In this document: positions 31,488-40,824 of the stretch, piece by piece
Layout: every line of letters begins with the position of its first letter
Position numbering within the stretch: position 1 is the first letter of the stretch
Assembly (NCBI RefSeq): GCF_000813985.1
Contig: NZ_JWLJ01000002.1
Coordinates: forward strand, 1 to 64,000
Direction: 5' to 3'
Length of the DNA stretch: 64,000 bases
Source: Ruegeria sp. ANG-R
GTDB lineage: Bacteria; Pseudomonadota; Alphaproteobacteria; Rhodobacterales; Rhodobacteraceae
Made by a program: the position numbers and the translations under genes
Notes under the pieces: model-generated
The model's database searches: none
What the model saw: only the letters and a program-made list of their open reading frames with translations
What the model was told of the DNA's origin: nothing

Positions 31488-33676
31488 GATTTCCCTCCGG
31501 TCAAAGCCAAAGCGACGTCAACTATTCCATCTTTTGACGGCAGAGGTGCAGCATAGGCCGGTCCGGTGGCGATAAAGCAATCCTCGGCAACAACGCGCGC
31601 GATTGAGGTGGAGGGACTTTCTTCGGCGAAGAAAGTCATCAATGCCTCGGACTGGCTGCCTGTCCGCCGGCATTCGTCCACAATCAAAACATGCTTGCAT
31701 GTTTTGGTAGCCTCGCGCAGCGCCTCAACCGGTAACGGAGCCAGCCAGCGCATGTCGATAATCCGGGTGCTCAGACCCGCTTCACGCAGTTCCGGAAGGG
31801 CCTGATGAGACAGGTAGTGCCCATTGCCATAAGTCACGATGGCCAAATCAGTGCCATCGCCATGCACACCAACCTCGCCCAGCGCGATCCTTTGATCCGG
31901 GGACGGATAGGTGGTCATCCATCCGCCATCCTGTGCCCCATGCAAATCGCGCATCGGATAGAGCGCAATCGGTTCAAGAAACACGACAACACGCTGCTCT
32001 TCACGCGCCAGTCGCACACATTCGCGCAACATCTGCGCCGCATCGGCCCCATTCGACGGGCAAGCGATGATCACGCCAGGAATGTCGCGCAGTACCGCCA
32101 GAGAATTGTCATTGTGGAAATGGCCACCAAAGCCCTTCTGATATCCCAACCCGGCGATCCTCAGAACCATCGGGTTCGAAAACTGTCCGTTCGAGAAGAA
32201 CGGCAACGTGGCAGCCTCACCCCTTATCTGATCTTCGGCATTGTGCAGATAGGCCAGAAATTGAATCTCTGGGATCGGGACGAACCCGTTATGGCCCATG
32301 CCGATTGCGAGGCCGAGAATGGATTGTTCATCCAGCAACGTATCAATCACCCGATCAGGGCCGAAGCGCTGCTGCAATTTCTGTGTCACGCCATAGACGC
32401 CGCCCTTGCGTCCGACATCTTCGCCCATGCAGACGATTTCGCCATGTTCCAGCATCAGATCGGTCAGCGCCCAGTTGATCAGACGGCTCATCGGGTGCGG
32501 CTCGGCCATCGCACGCATGTCGCCCCCAAAGGCTCTCGCACGCGTCCCTGCGTCTGGCCCATTGTTAGGCTTGCAGGTGCGTTTGGGAGGGATCAGGCTG
32601 GCCATCACCTCGGATGCATTGGCCAAATGCGGGCGTGTTGCAGCTTCAGTAGCGACGCGATCCGTGCGGGCACAGGTATCGCGATAGGTTTTTAATGCCT
32701 GATCTGGCGATAGCGCCCCCGCCTGATCCAACAAGCGCACGGTATGTAGCAACGGATCGTTGGCCTCATCCGCCTCAACTTCGGATTTCGGCAGGTATGT
32801 CGTGGGCACATCCGCCCCGGCATGACCATAGAGGCGCACAGTTTTCAGATGCAGGAAGGCCGGTTTCCGACGCTTGCGGACGTAGTCCGCAGCTTCTTTC
32901 GCAACGGCATAGGTTTCATAAATATCCAGCCCATTGGCCTGAAAGTACCTGATCCCCGGCCTATGCTCCATCGATGCCTGAATCCAGCCTTTGGGCGTTT
33001 TGACCGAGATGCCAATTCCATTGTCTTCGCACACGAAAAGCAGTGGCAGCGGCGTCGATTGCACGCTGGTCCAGCCTGCGGTGTTAATCGCCCCCTGTGC
33101 GGTCGAGTGATTGGCCGAAGCGTCTCCAAATGAACACATCGCGATCCCGTCTTCCGGCAATGCGCGATGTTCCGGCGGATTCCGACGTGCAGCCCCCAAC
33201 GCATAGGCTGCACCTACCGCTTTGGGAAGATGGCTAGCGATCGTCGAGGTCTGCGGTGGAATCATCAGTTCCTTCGACCCCAACACCTTATGCCGCCCAC
33301 CTGAGGTCGGGTCCTCTTTCGAGCAAGCGAAGCTGAGCAGCATATCCCACGTGATCTGCTGACCCGGCACCTGCTCTGCCCGCGCGATCTGGAAGGCCGC
33401 ATCACGATAATGCAGAAAGGCGATGTCGGTCGGACGCAGGGCCTGAGCGACTGCGGCCATACCCTCATGCCCCGATGAGCCAATCGTGTAGAACCCCTGC
33501 CCGGCCTTCTGCATCGCACGGCTGGTTCTATCCAACGCCCGGCTAAGAACTTGCGACCGGAACAGTGAAACGGCGTCGGTGCCGCTCAACCCCTGACGCG
33601 GTGGCGCGCCGTCGGGAAGGTCACGATCTGCGACGCGTTTCAGAAAATTCTCATGTACGATCTGGGCGCGGTCCAT
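31484..33676 (-). CDS. Fused E1 alpha/beta thiamine-diphosphate 2-oxoacid dehydrogenase
   Basis: A 730-residue fusion of E1 alpha (about residues 30-340) and E1 beta (about 390-725) of branched-chain 2-oxoacid/pyruvate dehydrogenase type. The alpha half has YTIGSSGHEGMAAVAQALRP and the ThDP motif starting GDASANHST and closing in CEDNGIGIS; the usual second Gly of GDG is Ala here. The beta half has the catalytic GEDVGRKGGVYGV and LDEQSILGLAIGMGHNGF. E1 decarboxylates a 2-oxoacid and normally hands the acyl group to lipoyl-E2. No E2 or E3 gene is in this operon; instead a FabD-like acyltransferase overlaps by 4 bp and a DAO flavoenzyme follows. It is divergent from a LysR gene. Confidence 0.9.
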   Translation of the reverse strand: MDRAQIVHENFLKRVADRDLPDGAPPRQGLSGTDAVSLFRSQVLSRALDRTSRAMQKAGQGFYTIGSSGHEGMAAVAQALRPTDIAFLHYRDAAFQIARAEQVPGQQITWDMLLSFACSKEDPTSGGRHKVLGSKELMIPPQTSTIASHLPKAVGAAYALGAARRNPPEHRALPEDGIAMCSFGDASANHSTAQGAINTAGWTSVQSTPLPLLFVCEDNGIGISVKTPKGWIQASMEHRPGIRYFQANGLDIYETYAVAKEAADYVRKRRKPAFLHLKTVRLYGHAGADVPTTYLPKSEVEADEANDPLLHTVRLLDQAGALSPDQALKTYRDTCARTDRVATEAATRPHLANASEVMASLIPPKRTCKPNNGPDAGTRARAFGGDMRAMAEPHPMSRLINWALTDLMLEHGEIVCMGEDVGRKGGVYGVTQKLQQRFGPDRVIDTLLDEQSILGLAIGMGHNGFVPIPEIQFLAYLHNAEDQIRGEAATLPFFSNGQFSNPMVLRIAGLGYQKGFGGHFHNDNSLAVLRDIPGVIIACPSNGADAAQMLRECVRLAREEQRVVVFLEPIALYPMRDLHGAQDGGWMTTYPSPDQRIALGEVGVHGDGTDLAIVTYGNGHYLSHQALPELREAGLSTRIIDMRWLAPLPVEALREATKTCKHVLIVDECRRTGSQSEALMTFFAEESPSTSIARVVAEDCFIATGPAYAAPLPSKDGIVDVALALTGGKS

Positions 33677-33747
33677 GGCTCTCGCTTTATCTGCTCTGTA
33701 TCATCGGCTTCCACCTTCGGTGAGGGCTCACGCCGCCTCTTGTTTTG

Positions 33748-33765
33748 TCCCGCGCTCCGGCGGGA
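33748..33765. promoter_or_regulatory. Inverted repeat between the E1 operon and its LysR gene
   Basis: TCCCGC (33748-33753) and GCGGGA (33760-33765) are perfect reverse complements with a 6-bp spacer in the 188-bp divergent region. This is a possible LysR site. The GC-rich arms make a chance match more likely than for the 28339 palindrome. Confidence 0.3.
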
Positions 33766-33864
33766 GTTTCAAGATCACATATGGCAATGCGCTCCAGCAC
33801 TCATCGCTCTGGCGACTGGAAAAAACCAGTGTTATTGCGTTTAGAAGGTATGAGGATTTGTCAT

Positions 33865-34761
33865 ATGATTGCGCCACGACGGTTTTTGCCCTCGATCTCG
33901 TCCCTGCTCGCGCTCGAGGCCGTGGACCGGCTGGGAAGCGCATCGGCTGCAGCCGCCGAGCTATCATTGACGCAAAGCGCAATCAGCCGGCAGTTGAAGA
34001 CCATGGAAGACCAGCTTGGGGTTCAACTGATCGAGCGCAGCCAGATGCGACTGCACCTGACACCTGCGGCCAAAGATTATGTGCAAACCGCAAGGTCCGC
34101 GGTGCAGGAGTTGGCGCAGGCCGCACTGAAACTCAAAGCAAACCCGGCAGGCGGATCGCTCGATCTATCGATCCTCCCCGCGTTCGGAATGCACTGGCTT
34201 GCACCTCGCTTACAGGATTTTGCGCGTTGCCACCCTGAGGTCACGGTCAATCTGGGCACTCGGCTGCAACCCTTCGATTTCACCTCTGAACCGTTTGATG
34301 CCGCCATCCACTTCGGCCAGCAGGACTGGGCCAGCGTCCACTATCTGCCCATCATGCGGGAAGAGGTCCTACCCGTCTGCGCCCCGTCCCTTGCTGCCGG
34401 TCTCGATAATTTAGATGCGCTACGTTCCGCACCTCTGTTGCATCTGGACTCGCGGCCAGACGCCTGGGAGCGGTGGTTCGAGATGCAAGGGCACGCTGTC
34501 ACAGGCCTGCGTGGAATGCTGTTCGACCAGTTTTCAACCATGATTCAGGCCACGATCCATGGGCTGGGTGTGGCTCTGTTACCGTCTTATCTGGTGCAGG
34601 ACGATTTGAGCGCCGGGCGGCTTGTTCAGGCGTGGGATGGACCAAGCGTCAGCCTAGGCAGCTACTATCTGGTCTGGCCCAGTGACCGTTCCACACCAGA
34701 GCCGCTGCGGTCTTTCCAGGATTGGGTCAAAGACCAGTTAGAGACCGATACCGTGTCTTAA
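33865..34761 (+). CDS. LysR-family regulator, divergent from the E1 operon
   Basis: A 298-residue LysR protein from the ATG at 33865, preceded by AGGA. Upstream in-frame starts (ATG 33850, GTG and others back to 33745) exist, but homology begins with RFLPSISSLLALEAVDRLGS and the HTH ASAAAAELSLTQSAISRQL. This is the GcvA-like branch. It stands divergent to the fused E1/acyltransferase/DAO operon and is the natural candidate regulator. Its stop is 7 bp from the end of the convergent SnoaL-like gene. Confidence 0.88.
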   Translation: MIAPRRFLPSISSLLALEAVDRLGSASAAAAELSLTQSAISRQLKTMEDQLGVQLIERSQMRLHLTPAAKDYVQTARSAVQELAQAALKLKANPAGGSLDLSILPAFGMHWLAPRLQDFARCHPEVTVNLGTRLQPFDFTSEPFDAAIHFGQQDWASVHYLPIMREEVLPVCAPSLAAGLDNLDALRSAPLLHLDSRPDAWERWFEMQGHAVTGLRGMLFDQFSTMIQATIHGLGVALLPSYLVQDDLSAGRLVQAWDGPSVSLGSYYLVWPSDRSTPEPLRSFQDWVKDQLETDTVS

Positions 34762-34768
34762 AACCAGT

Positions 34769-35521
34769 TCAGAACTTACCGTTGTCATTCTTCCAGGCGC
34801 TACGCGGCGCAATGGCTTCAACTGTGTCCCAGTGCTCGACGATCTTGCCGTCAGCCACGCGAAACAGATCGTAGAATGAACTGTGGGCACCCATATATTC
34901 GCCTTCACACACGGTCAGAACGAAATCACCCTCGGCCAAAACCCGATGAATATGTTGATAGTTCACAATGCCCGGATCAGATAGCTCAGCCCGCAGGGCT
35001 GTCAGGTTATCGGAGAAACGCGGGCTGTGCTCCACAAAAGTTGCGGTGTCTATACAGATATCCATCTGGTTCAGATCTCCTGCAATCAACGCCGTTTCAA
35101 CGAAAGTACGCACAAAGGTCCGGTTCTCCTCGGTTTTCTCTACATCTCGAACCTCAGTTGGACCATCCACCATGCTGCGCCCCGCACCATTCGGACCTTG
35201 CCGTTTCTGGATATTGTCCCAATGCTCAACGGCCTGGCCATCTTCAAAGCGAAACACTTCGAAGCCGATATTCCGGCGTGAGAAATCGTATTCCGTATGC
35301 GCAAAAACAAATGCACCGTCTTCAAACGCACGCACGATGTTCACACGCGGTGAGGTTTCAGACAAGCGCTTGAACAAGGCCGCCAGCCCTTCACTGCCTT
35401 CATGGGTTTGCGGATTGTGCTGAATGTACCGAGCTTCGTTCACGACCGATACCGGGCCCGGGTCACCGGTCTCGATGCTTTTCAGTAACGCACATATCCG
35501 GTCTTTGTTGGACACAGTCAT
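34769..35521 (-). CDS. Protein with two SnoaL/NTF2-like domains
   Basis: A 250-residue protein made of two tandem SnoaL-like (cone-shaped NTF2 fold) units, about residues 5-110 and 130-245. Each has the pattern ...Y/F.EHSP/QHNP... early and a closing DLFRVADGKIVEHWD or EVFRFEDGQAVEHWD. The repetition is visible by eye and shows an internal duplication. Members bind small hydrophobic molecules and some act as cyclases, isomerases or hydrolases; no activity can be assigned. It has no signal peptide and lies alone on the minus strand between a convergent LysR gene and a strong hairpin. Confidence 0.8.
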   Translation of the reverse strand: MTVSNKDRICALLKSIETGDPGPVSVVNEARYIQHNPQTHEGSEGLAALFKRLSETSPRVNIVRAFEDGAFVFAHTEYDFSRRNIGFEVFRFEDGQAVEHWDNIQKRQGPNGAGRSMVDGPTEVRDVEKTEENRTFVRTFVETALIAGDLNQMDICIDTATFVEHSPRFSDNLTALRAELSDPGIVNYQHIHRVLAEGDFVLTVCEGEYMGAHSSFYDLFRVADGKIVEHWDTVEAIAPRSAWKNDNGKF

Positions 35522-35644
35522 GGCAGGTTTCCTCTCGGTCGGACCATCCCATGATCACAATGGCAGGCGAATTGTGTGGCATCAATGTCAATGCAAGCCA
35601 ATGATTGCGCGGCCTTCGGCCTTGCGTCCTGCGGACGGCGGGGA

Positions 35645-35683
35645 GGCCAGGCAGGCGCGGGCTGCGCCCGCGCCTGCCTGGCC
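35645..35683. terminator. Very strong 18-bp-arm hairpin between acyl-CoA dehydrogenase and SnoaL-like genes
   Basis: Bases 35645-35662 and 35666-35683 are perfect reverse complements (GC-rich, beginning GGCCAGGCAGG) around a TGC loop. It lies 56 bp after the acyl-CoA dehydrogenase stop and 124 bp before the SnoaL-like start, both on the minus strand. There is no T run. It could be a terminator or roadblock, or one copy of a dispersed palindromic repeat: the neighbouring GCGGCCTTCGGCCTTGCG stretch and a GGGCGGGAGTGCTTTGAGTCAG at 35721-35742 look repeat-like too. Confidence 0.6.
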
Positions 35684-35738
35684 CAACGGGAGGAGACGTT
35701 CCGTCAGGAATGTCGACGACGGGCGGGAGTGCTTTGAG

Positions 35739-36896
35739 TCAGACATCCAGCGAGCGGGCGATGAGCTCTTTCATCACTTCGTTGGTCCCGCCGTAGATCA
35801 TTTGGACTCGCGCATCTGCATAGAGCCGCGCAATCGGGTATTCCATCATGAACCCGTATCCGCCAAACAATTGCAGGCATTCGTGCATAACCTCGTTCTG
35901 CACTTCCGAACCCCAGTATTTCACCATCGAGGCCGTGGCGGCATCCAACTCACCGGCCTCCAGTTTGCCAATGCAATCATTGACAAAACTGCGCAGTACT
36001 TCAGCTTTGGTTTTGCACTCAGCCAGCTTGAACCGGGTGTTCTGGAAATCCATCACGCGCTGCCCAAAGGCTTTACGTTCCTGTACGTATTTCACGGTCT
36101 CGGCGATGGCGAAATCGATTGCGCCCAGCGCCATGATCCCGATGGTCAGACGCTCCCAAGGCAGCTGTTTCATCAATTGATAGAAACCCTCCCCCTCCTC
36201 CGGCCCCAACAGGTGCGTCATCGGCACTTTGACGTCCTCGAAGAACAGCTCAGCCGTATCGTTGCCTTTCATACCAAGCTTCTTGAGGTTTCGCCCCCTC
36301 CGAAACCCCTCGGCCCCCTCCGTTTCGACCGCGATCAGAGATACGCCTTTTGCCCCCAGAGACTTGTCAGTTTTAGCCGCAACGATGACCAGATCGGCAG
36401 ATTGCCCGTTCGTAATGAAAATCTTGGACCCATTGAGCCGATAGGAATTACCGTCTTTCTCTGCCGTCGTCTTCACCGCCTGCACATCCGATCCGGTGCC
36501 CGGTTCGGTCATCGCCAGCGCACCGATCATCTCGCCCGACGCGAGCTTCGGAAGCCATTTCTGCTTCTGGCCCTCGCTGCCATAGGTGGTGATATAATGA
36601 GTCACGATGGACTGGATACCAAAGCCCCAGCCTGCATCCCCACGTGCGGCCTGCTCATACAAAGTCACGGAATCGAAACCCATTCCGCCGCCCACGCCAC
36701 CATATTCTTCGGCAATCGAACCGGCCATCAGACCCGTCTGACCCGCCTGACGCCAGAACGCGCGGTCAACCACGCCATTCTCGGCCCATTTCTCGGTGTT
36801 GGGCACCAGCGCATCATCCATGAACCGGCCCGCCATTTCGGCAAACATCCGGTGTTCGTCAGTAACCCAGGCAGCGGTGCTGGTAAAAAGCGACAT
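35739..36896 (-). CDS. Acyl-CoA dehydrogenase, long-chain (LCAD)-like
   Basis: A 385-residue FAD enzyme introducing the 2,3 double bond into an acyl-CoA. It has the MTEPGTGSDVQAVKTTAEKD flavin stretch near residue 135, QERKAFGQRVMDFQ near residue 265 and the C-terminal RVQMIYGGTNEVMKELIAR. In most family members the catalytic Glu sits in YEGT; here it is Gly, as in LCAD and isovaleryl-type enzymes, where a Glu in the upstream helix serves instead. At that place this protein has Asp (GAIDFAIAETVKY), which is worth noting. The chosen start is the ATG at 36896; a TTG one codon earlier is also open. It is divergent from the PPOX gene. Substrate chain length unknown. Confidence 0.9.
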   Translation of the reverse strand: MSLFTSTAAWVTDEHRMFAEMAGRFMDDALVPNTEKWAENGVVDRAFWRQAGQTGLMAGSIAEEYGGVGGGMGFDSVTLYEQAARGDAGWGFGIQSIVTHYITTYGSEGQKQKWLPKLASGEMIGALAMTEPGTGSDVQAVKTTAEKDGNSYRLNGSKIFITNGQSADLVIVAAKTDKSLGAKGVSLIAVETEGAEGFRRGRNLKKLGMKGNDTAELFFEDVKVPMTHLLGPEEGEGFYQLMKQLPWERLTIGIMALGAIDFAIAETVKYVQERKAFGQRVMDFQNTRFKLAECKTKAEVLRSFVNDCIGKLEAGELDAATASMVKYWGSEVQNEVMHECLQLFGGYGFMMEYPIARLYADARVQMIYGGTNEVMKELIARSLDV

Positions 36897-37116
36897 CAAA
36901 AGCTCTCCAGATCAGATGTTTGCTCAAGGCTACTCTCCCGTGCGTTTCCTTCCAATCCGTGTGACGTGGCGTCCGCGTCAAGCGCTACGCAACGTCGTTT
37001 GGAACAGACAGCGATCCGCAGGGCGATGTGTTCACATCTGCGTTCGTCCCCCTGACAGACCGGGCGGCCCCGCTCATATTTAGGATCAGCCACCGCAGAT
37101 CCCAGGAGACACTGCA

Positions 37117-37749
37117 ATGCCCCGCGCCTTTTCTGAACTGACCTTCACACCAGCCGTTCGTGCGCATCAGGAGCGAATGGGCTCTGCCGCGACCTACACG
37201 AAATTCATCGAAACCGGACCAAGGCAGGGCCATCAAATCGGCCCGGCGGAAGAGGCATTCATACGTGCCCGTGATGGCTTCTATCAGGCCACCGTGTCCG
37301 AGACCGGCTGGCCCTATGTTCAGTTTCGCGGCGGGCCGGTCGGGTTTCTGAAAGTGCTCGATCCGCAAACTATCGGTTATGCGGATTTATCGGGAAACAA
37401 ACAGTATATCTCTCGTGGAAATCTCGATGGCAACAATCGCGTGGCTTTGATTCTGATGGATTATGCGAACAAGCGCCGCCTCAAGATTCTCGGGCGAATG
37501 GCGTTTTCGGAAGGTGCCGAGGCAGCAGCCGATCTCTATATTGAAGGCGCCGAGACCGAGGCCGAACGCGCCGCGATCATCAAGGTCGAAGCGCTCGACT
37601 GGAATTGCCCTCGCCATATAACCCCGCGTTTCACCGAAGCCGAGCTTCGACCCCATCTGAACGATCTGGGCCAGCAACTGGCGGTGTTGCAGGCGGAAAA
37701 CCAGAGATTGCAAAGGGAACTCGCCGCGCTAAAGGCCGCAGGCGCATAG
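37117..37749 (+). CDS. Pyridoxamine 5'-phosphate oxidase (PPOX)-like flavin-binding family protein
   Basis: A 210-residue split-barrel protein. The core [19 protein letters not shown], then [21 protein letters not shown], near residues 70-110 is typical of the PPOX-like family that binds FMN, F420 or heme. The last 30 residues ([20 protein letters not shown]) form a predicted coiled coil, unusual for the core family and suggesting oligomerisation. The start is preceded by CAGGAG. It is divergent from the acyl-CoA dehydrogenase and 113 bp upstream of copA, but a CueR-type promoter lies between, so it is not co-regulated with copper export. Function unknown. Confidence 0.83.
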   Translation: MPRAFSELTFTPAVRAHQERMGSAATYTKFIETGPRQGHQIGPAEEAFIRARDGFYQATVSETGWPYVQFRGGPVGFLKVLDPQTIGYADLSGNKQYISRGNLDGNNRVALILMDYANKRRLKILGRMAFSEGAEAAADLYIEGAETEAERAAIIKVEALDWNCPRHITPRFTEAELRPHLNDLGQQLAVLQAENQRLQRELAALKAAGA

Positions 37750-37800
37750 ATAGGCCGAAAGGCCGGGTGCGGCGATCGCGCAAAGAGGCGAACTGGCCCC

Positions 37801-37831
37801 TTGACCTTCCCGTTACTGGAACCTCTATGTG
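37801..37831 (+). promoter_or_regulatory. CueR/MerR-type copper-responsive promoter of copA
   Basis: A -35 TTGACC (37801-37806) and a -10-like TATGTG (37826-37831) are separated by 19 bp, the overlong spacing that MerR-family activators correct. Inside is the dyad ACCTTCC-N7-GGAACCT (37804-37824), close to the known CueR site. Transcription should start near 37838, so the copA start at 37863 leaves a leader of about 25 bases. Confidence 0.85.
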
Positions 37832-37862
37832 GAGTACGAAGTTCACTGTCGGGACGACTCGC

Positions 37863-40337
37863 ATGTCCGATTCACTGCATACACATTTCAGGATCACCGG
37901 GATGGGTTGCGCCTCGTGCGTTGGCCGGGTCGAAGGGGCGCTGCTCGCGGCACCGGGCGTGCGCGCTGCTGAGGTCAATTTCGCAACCGAAACGGCGGAT
38001 ATCACCTATGATGAATCGTTTGCCGAGGTTCTGAGCGCGCTTGAAGTGGCGGGATATCCGGCTGCAACCCAGCAGATCCGTCTGGACGTCGACGGCATGA
38101 GCTGCGCGTCATGTGTGGCCCGGATCGAGCGTACCTTGCGGGCAATCCCAGGCGTGGTAGAGGCGGCGGTCAATCTGGCAACCAACAGTGCCACTGTGAC
38201 CTATGCCGAGGGCGCGACCGAACCGGTATCGCTGGCCAGAGCCCTGACAGAGGCCGGATATCCGTCACGCCCAACAGATACCCGTGCCGCAGAACGCGAC
38301 GGCAAGGACGATGCGCTTGCCGATTTGCGCCGTGCCACTATCTTTGCTGCTACACTGGCATTTCCGGTGTTCGTACTGGAAATGGGCGGGCATCTGATCC
38401 CTGCATTCCACCATTGGGTCCATGCAACCATCGGCGCACATACGAGCCACCTGATCCAGTTTGCCCTGACCTCGGCGCTCCTCATTGGTCCGGGGCGAGT
38501 GTTTTATGCCAAAGGTATCCCCTCGCTGCTGCGCGGAGCGCCCGATATGAACGCGCTTGTCGCGCTGGGGACAGGGGCGGCATATCTGTACTCGGTTCTG
38601 GCAACCTTTGCGCCGCAGATACTGCCGCAAGGCACCGCCAATGTCTATTTCGAAGCCGCAGCCGTCATCGTTGTGCTGATCCTGTTGGGCCGCCTGATGG
38701 AGGCCCGCGCCAAAGGGCGAACCGGGGCGGCGATCCGCAAACTGGTCGGGTTGCAACCCAAAACCGCACGGGTCGAGCGGGACGGAACCACGCTCGACCG
38801 GCCCATCGCCGAAATTGCGGTCGGAGACATCGTGCAAATCCGTCCGGGTGAACGCGTGCCTGTCGACGGCGACGTGCTGGACGGAACCTCGTATATCGAT
38901 GAAAGCATGATCACGGGTGAACCCGTACCGGTAGGGAAAGCCAAGGGCGATCCGGTTGTCGGTGGAACGGTAAACGGTACCGGCGCGCTGCGTATTCGTG
39001 CGACCCATGTGGGCGCTGACTCGGTGCTGGCGCAGGTCATCGAAATGGTCGAGCAGGCGCAGGGGGCGAAGCTGCCGATTCAGGGGTTGGTGGATCGGAT
39101 CACCTACTACTTTGTGCCCGCCGTAATAGGCCTGGCCGTGCTGACGGTTGCGGCATGGCTGTTCTTCGGCCCGACCCCGGCCCTGCCGCTGGCGCTGGTG
39201 GCCGGGGTTTCCGTGCTGATCATCGCCTGCCCCTGCGCAATGGGTCTGGCGACGCCGACATCAATCATGGTCGGCACCGGGCGCGCGGCTGAACTTGGCG
39301 TCCTGTTCCGCAAGGGTGAGGCGCTACAGCTCTTGCAGCAGGCGAAGGTCGTCGCATTGGACAAAACCGGCACGCTGACACTTGGCCGCCCGGAACTGGA
39401 AGACATCATTACGACAAACAGCTTTGACCGCACCGACGTCCTGCGCCTGTCTGCGGCTGCCGAGGCCCGCTCGGAACACCCGATCGCCACCGCAATTACC
39501 CGCGCGGGGCCGGAAGAACTGCCCGATGTAGAGGAGTTCGAGTCTCTGACGGGCCTTGGTCTGTGTGCGCGGATCGAAGGGCGTTCGGTTCTGATCGGCG
39601 CCGACCGGCTTATGGACCAACACAAGATCGACCTTAGCGAGTTGCGACACGAGGCGCAGAAGCGGGCTGCCGAGGGCGCTACGCCGATCTATGTGGCAAT
39701 TGACGGCAAAGCCGCTGCGGCGCTGGCGGTCTCGGACCCGATCAAGCCGGGCACGCCCGAGGCGCTGGCACGTTTGCACGAGATGGGTCTGACTCTGGCC
39801 ATGGTCACGGGCGATAACACTCAAACAGCGCAAGCGCTGGCCAATAGGCTGGGCATCGACCATGTCACTGCCGAGGTGCTTCCGCAGGGCAAGGTTGATG
39901 CCATCGAAGCGTTGCGGCGCCAGTTTGGAACACTCGCATTTGTTGGTGACGGGATCAATGACGCACCCGCGCTGGCGACAGCGGATATCGGCGTGGCAAT
40001 TGGCACGGGCACCGATGTAGCCATTGAAACGGCGGATGTGGTGCTGATGTCGGGCGATCTGCACGGGGTCGCCAATGCGGTCGAGATCAGCCGTCGCACA
40101 ATGCGCAATATCCGTCAGAATCTGGGTTGGGCATTTGGATACAATACGCTGCTGATCCCGGTCGCGGCTGGCGTGTTATATCCACTGGGCGGCCATTTGC
40201 TTTCACCCGCGCTGGCAGCCGGGGCCATGGCGCTGTCCAGTGTCTTTGTCGTCTCGAATGCGCTGCGTCTGCGACGTATCCGGACCAGCCTGCCCGGGAC
40301 AGAGCAGAAGGTATCCGGTCAGGAGGCAACCGCATGA
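37863..40337 (+). CDS. copA: Copper(I)-exporting P1B-type ATPase
   Basis: An 824-residue copper pump of the inner membrane. Two N-terminal heavy-metal domains carry GMGCASC (Cys16, Cys19) and GMSCASC. The transmembrane metal site is CPC in [15 protein letters not shown], phosphorylation is at DKTGT, and TGE, VTGDN and [10 protein letters not shown] complete the machinery. The last helices have NTLLIP and MALSS, the P1B-1 Cu(I) signature. The frame is open back to 37605, but the CueR-type promoter lies inside that extension, so the ATG at 37863 is the credible start. Its stop overlaps the cueR start by 4 bp (ATGA). Confidence 0.95.
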   Translation: MSDSLHTHFRITGMGCASCVGRVEGALLAAPGVRAAEVNFATETADITYDESFAEVLSALEVAGYPAATQQIRLDVDGMSCASCVARIERTLRAIPGVVEAAVNLATNSATVTYAEGATEPVSLARALTEAGYPSRPTDTRAAERDGKDDALADLRRATIFAATLAFPVFVLEMGGHLIPAFHHWVHATIGAHTSHLIQFALTSALLIGPGRVFYAKGIPSLLRGAPDMNALVALGTGAAYLYSVLATFAPQILPQGTANVYFEAAAVIVVLILLGRLMEARAKGRTGAAIRKLVGLQPKTARVERDGTTLDRPIAEIAVGDIVQIRPGERVPVDGDVLDGTSYIDESMITGEPVPVGKAKGDPVVGGTVNGTGALRIRATHVGADSVLAQVIEMVEQAQGAKLPIQGLVDRITYYFVPAVIGLAVLTVAAWLFFGPTPALPLALVAGVSVLIIACPCAMGLATPTSIMVGTGRAAELGVLFRKGEALQLLQQAKVVALDKTGTLTLGRPELEDIITTNSFDRTDVLRLSAAAEARSEHPIATAITRAGPEELPDVEEFESLTGLGLCARIEGRSVLIGADRLMDQHKIDLSELRHEAQKRAAEGATPIYVAIDGKAAAALAVSDPIKPGTPEALARLHEMGLTLAMVTGDNTQTAQALANRLGIDHVTAEVLPQGKVDAIEALRRQFGTLAFVGDGINDAPALATADIGVAIGTGTDVAIETADVVLMSGDLHGVANAVEISRRTMRNIRQNLGWAFGYNTLLIPVAAGVLYPLGGHLLSPALAAGAMALSSVFVVSNALRLRRIRTSLPGTEQKVSGQEATA

Positions 40338-40723
40338 ATATCGGAGATGTCGCGTCCCGCACCGGGCTGCCGGCCAAAACCATCCGCTATTACGAGGATA
40401 TCAACCTCATCAAACCACTGCGCGACGACAACGGCTATCGCCGGTTCCGCGATCAGGACATCCATAAACTGAATTTTCTGGGCCGCGCCCGTACGCTGGG
40501 ATTCACCATCGAGGATTGCCGCACGCTTTTGGCCCTTTATGAGGATGAAACCCGGGCCAGTTCGGACGTGAAACGCGTTGCGCGGGATCATCTGGCGCAG
40601 ATCGATACCAAAATCGCCGACCTCAAAGACATGCGCGACACGCTCAGCCATCTGATCGATGCCTGCGCCGGCGATGATCGCCCGGACTGCCCGATCCTGA
40701 AAGACCTCGGAGGTAAAACCTGA
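40334..40723 (+). CDS. cueR: MerR-family copper-responsive activator CueR
   Basis: A 129-residue regulator. The MerR HTH ([20 protein letters not shown]) is followed by a dimerisation helix and the copper loop C-AGDDRPD-C (seven residues between two Cys, then PIL), which is the CueR pattern rather than the mercury or zinc ones. The ATG at 40334 overlaps the copA stop and is preceded by AGGAGG. It would sense cytoplasmic Cu(I) and activate the promoter at 37801, so the operon is self-regulated. Confidence 0.94.
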   Translation: MNIGDVASRTGLPAKTIRYYEDINLIKPLRDDNGYRRFRDQDIHKLNFLGRARTLGFTIEDCRTLLALYEDETRASSDVKRVARDHLAQIDTKIADLKDMRDTLSHLIDACAGDDRPDCPILKDLGGKT

Positions 40724-40824
40724 CGCAGGGTTGCCCTTTGGTCCAAGCTTTGCTTTGTCTCTGCTGAACATCACGACCAGCTGTGCCGCAGGGGCCTGGG
40801 ACGGATAACAGAGAGGATCATCAA

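Noticed and set aside
35424..37055. A 543-codon plus-strand frame opposite the acyl-CoA dehydrogenase
   Set aside because: Shadow of the dehydrogenase gene; it also crosses the hairpin and divergent promoter region.
37605..37862. N-terminal extension of CopA
   Set aside because: It would overlap the PPOX gene and include the copA promoter; the extension has no homology to copper ATPases.
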